Source of the DNA: Acidobacteriota bacterium
Lineage (GTDB): Bacteria > Acidobacteriota > Polarisedimenticolia > J045
DNA length: 7,170 bases
Reading direction: 5' to 3'
NCBI GenBank assembly: GCA_024276295.1
Contig: JAJRXN010000007.1
Location: forward strand, 1-7,170
This document shows, piece by piece, positions 6,401-7,170 of this stretch. The position numbers were made by a program, and so were the translations under genes. Position 1 is the first letter of the stretch. Every line of letters starts with the position of its first letter. The notes beneath the pieces were generated by a model. That model saw only the letters and a program-made list of their open reading frames with translations, was not told the origin of the DNA and did no database searches.

Positions 6401-7170
6401 GTGATCTCGAGCACGACCTCGAGGTCGTCGCGCGCCCGCTCCCAGGCCACGAGATCGGACGGTCCCGGGGCGTCGCCGGAGAGACGCTCGAGCCTCTCCA
6501 CGGCGGCGGCGTGCTCGGCCGGGTCGAGCCGTCCGTCGGCCAAGGCGGGGACGACCGCGTCGCGGGCGCGGCGCGGTGCGTCGAGATCGCGACAGAACAG
6601 CGCCACGTCGCAGCCGGCGGCCAGCGCCCGCACCGCCCGCTCCCCAGCGTCCCCGAACCGCAGGACGGCGCCCATCTCGAGGTCGTCGGAGACGACGACC
6701 CCGCCGAACCCGAGTTCGCCGCGCAGCAGGTCGGTCACCAGCCCGCGGCTGAACGTGGCGGGACGCGGCTGCTCGCCGTCCAGGCCGGGGTAGTGGGCGT
6801 GCGAGGTCATCACGAGCGGGGCCCGCGCTGCGAGCCGTGCGAACGGGACGCCGTCCCGGCTTCGGAATTCCCCGGCGGTCATCGGGGAGACGGCCAGCGC
6901 GCGATGCGTGTCGACGCGCGTCCCGCCGAGACCCGGGAAGTGCTTGAGACAGCCGGCGATGCCCCCCGCCGCGAGGCCTGCGAGCACGGCACCGGCGGCG
7001 CGGACCACCGGCTCCGGCGCATCGCCGTACGCCCTCCTGCCGATCGCGTTGGCTCCGTCTCCGGCGTCGAGATCGGCGACCGGCGCGAAGTCGATGTCGA
7101 AGCCGAGGCGGTGCATTGCACGGCCGACGGCCGTCCACACCGCCTCGATCCGCGCGGCCGGCCACCGCCC
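6397..7170 (-). CDS. nagZ: Beta-N-acetylhexosaminidase, NagZ-like glycoside hydrolase family 3 (partial, N-terminus beyond window)
   Basis: Removes N-acetylglucosamine from anhydromuropeptides in cell-wall recycling, normally in the cytosol. The visible part is the C-terminal 257 residues, ending at TGA 6399-6397; the frame is open to the right edge, and roughly 80-100 residues are probably missing. Numbering from the window edge: LGFDIDFAPVADL (22-34), NAIGRRAYG (41-49), the hallmark KHFPGLGGT (76-84), and VDTH (86-89), whose Asp-His pair matches the catalytic acid/base dyad of NagZ. MTSHAHYPGLD (121-131) follows, then VVVSDDLEMGAV (158-169), where Asp162 fits the nucleophile. The KHFPG motif is usually followed by His-Gly and here reads Leu-Gly, a tolerated-looking variant outside the dyad. 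An internal GTG at 7140 is not the start, because homology-like sequence (RWPAAR, residues 2-7) continues upstream of it. Single-domain length suits NagZ rather than the larger secreted GH3 glucosidases. Confidence 0.92.
   Translation of the reverse strand, partial: GRWPAARIEAVWTAVGRAMHRLGFDIDFAPVADLDAGDGANAIGRRAYGDAPEPVVRAAGAVLAGLAAGGIAGCLKHFPGLGGTRVDTHRALAVSPMTAGEFRSRDGVPFARLAARAPLVMTSHAHYPGLDGEQPRPATFSRGLVTDLLRGELGFGGVVVSDDLEMGAVLRFGDAGERAVRALAAGCDVALFCRDLDAPRRARDAVVPALADGRLDPAEHAAAVERLERLSGDAPGPSDLVAWERARDDLEVVLEIT
6413..6428. repeat. 16-base perfect palindrome inside the 3' end of nagZ
   Basis: ACGACCTCGAGGTCGT is a perfect, gapless palindrome located 35 bases past the purC stop and within the last codons of nagZ, where it encodes part of DDLEVVL. 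It could be a dimeric protein-binding site or an element ending purC transcription. It could equally be a by-product of the frequent GAC, CTC, GAG and GTC codons here. Confidence 0.4.

Overview
This is a GC-rich bacterial chromosomal segment with compact gene packing: three 4-base or 1-base gene junctions and almost no non-coding DNA. Taxonomy is inference. The very high GC at third codon positions, a class 1B dihydroorotate dehydrogenase (PyrD+PyrK), a long-form SAICAR synthase (295 aa) and a NagZ-type GH3 enzyme would fit an Acidobacteriota-like or other deep GC-rich Gram-negative lineage, but nothing in the window proves it. I see no insertion sequence, phage gene, tRNA, rRNA or CRISPR array.

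Layout. Minus strand, 1-1575: pyrK then pyrD (pyrD runs off the left edge), overlapping by 4 bases (GTGA). They encode the two subunits of the NAD-dependent dihydroorotate dehydrogenase of pyrimidine synthesis. A 67-base divergent spacer (1576-1642) follows. Plus strand, 1643-6378: a four-gene run that looks like one operon. It holds a 320-aa unrecognised soluble protein, a 597-aa polytopic membrane protein with an alkaline-phosphatase-like C-terminal domain (4-base overlap), a 337-aa secreted TPR protein, and purC one base downstream. Minus strand, 6397-7170: the C-terminal 257 residues of a NagZ-like beta-N-acetylhexosaminidase, convergent with purC across only 18 bases.

How they relate. 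The flanking genes are core metabolism: UMP synthesis, the SAICAR step of IMP synthesis and muropeptide recycling. The accessory part is the three-gene block 1643-5489. By topology, the membrane protein's large domain and the TPR protein are both predicted to face the extracytoplasmic side, so they may form an envelope module. The most notable observation is that the alkaline-phosphatase-like domain keeps the family's framework motifs but appears to have lost the nucleophile and most metal ligands, so it looks like a pseudoenzyme. The unrecognised 320-aa protein shows hints of an internal two-fold repeat. pyrK has features of a leaderless transcript.
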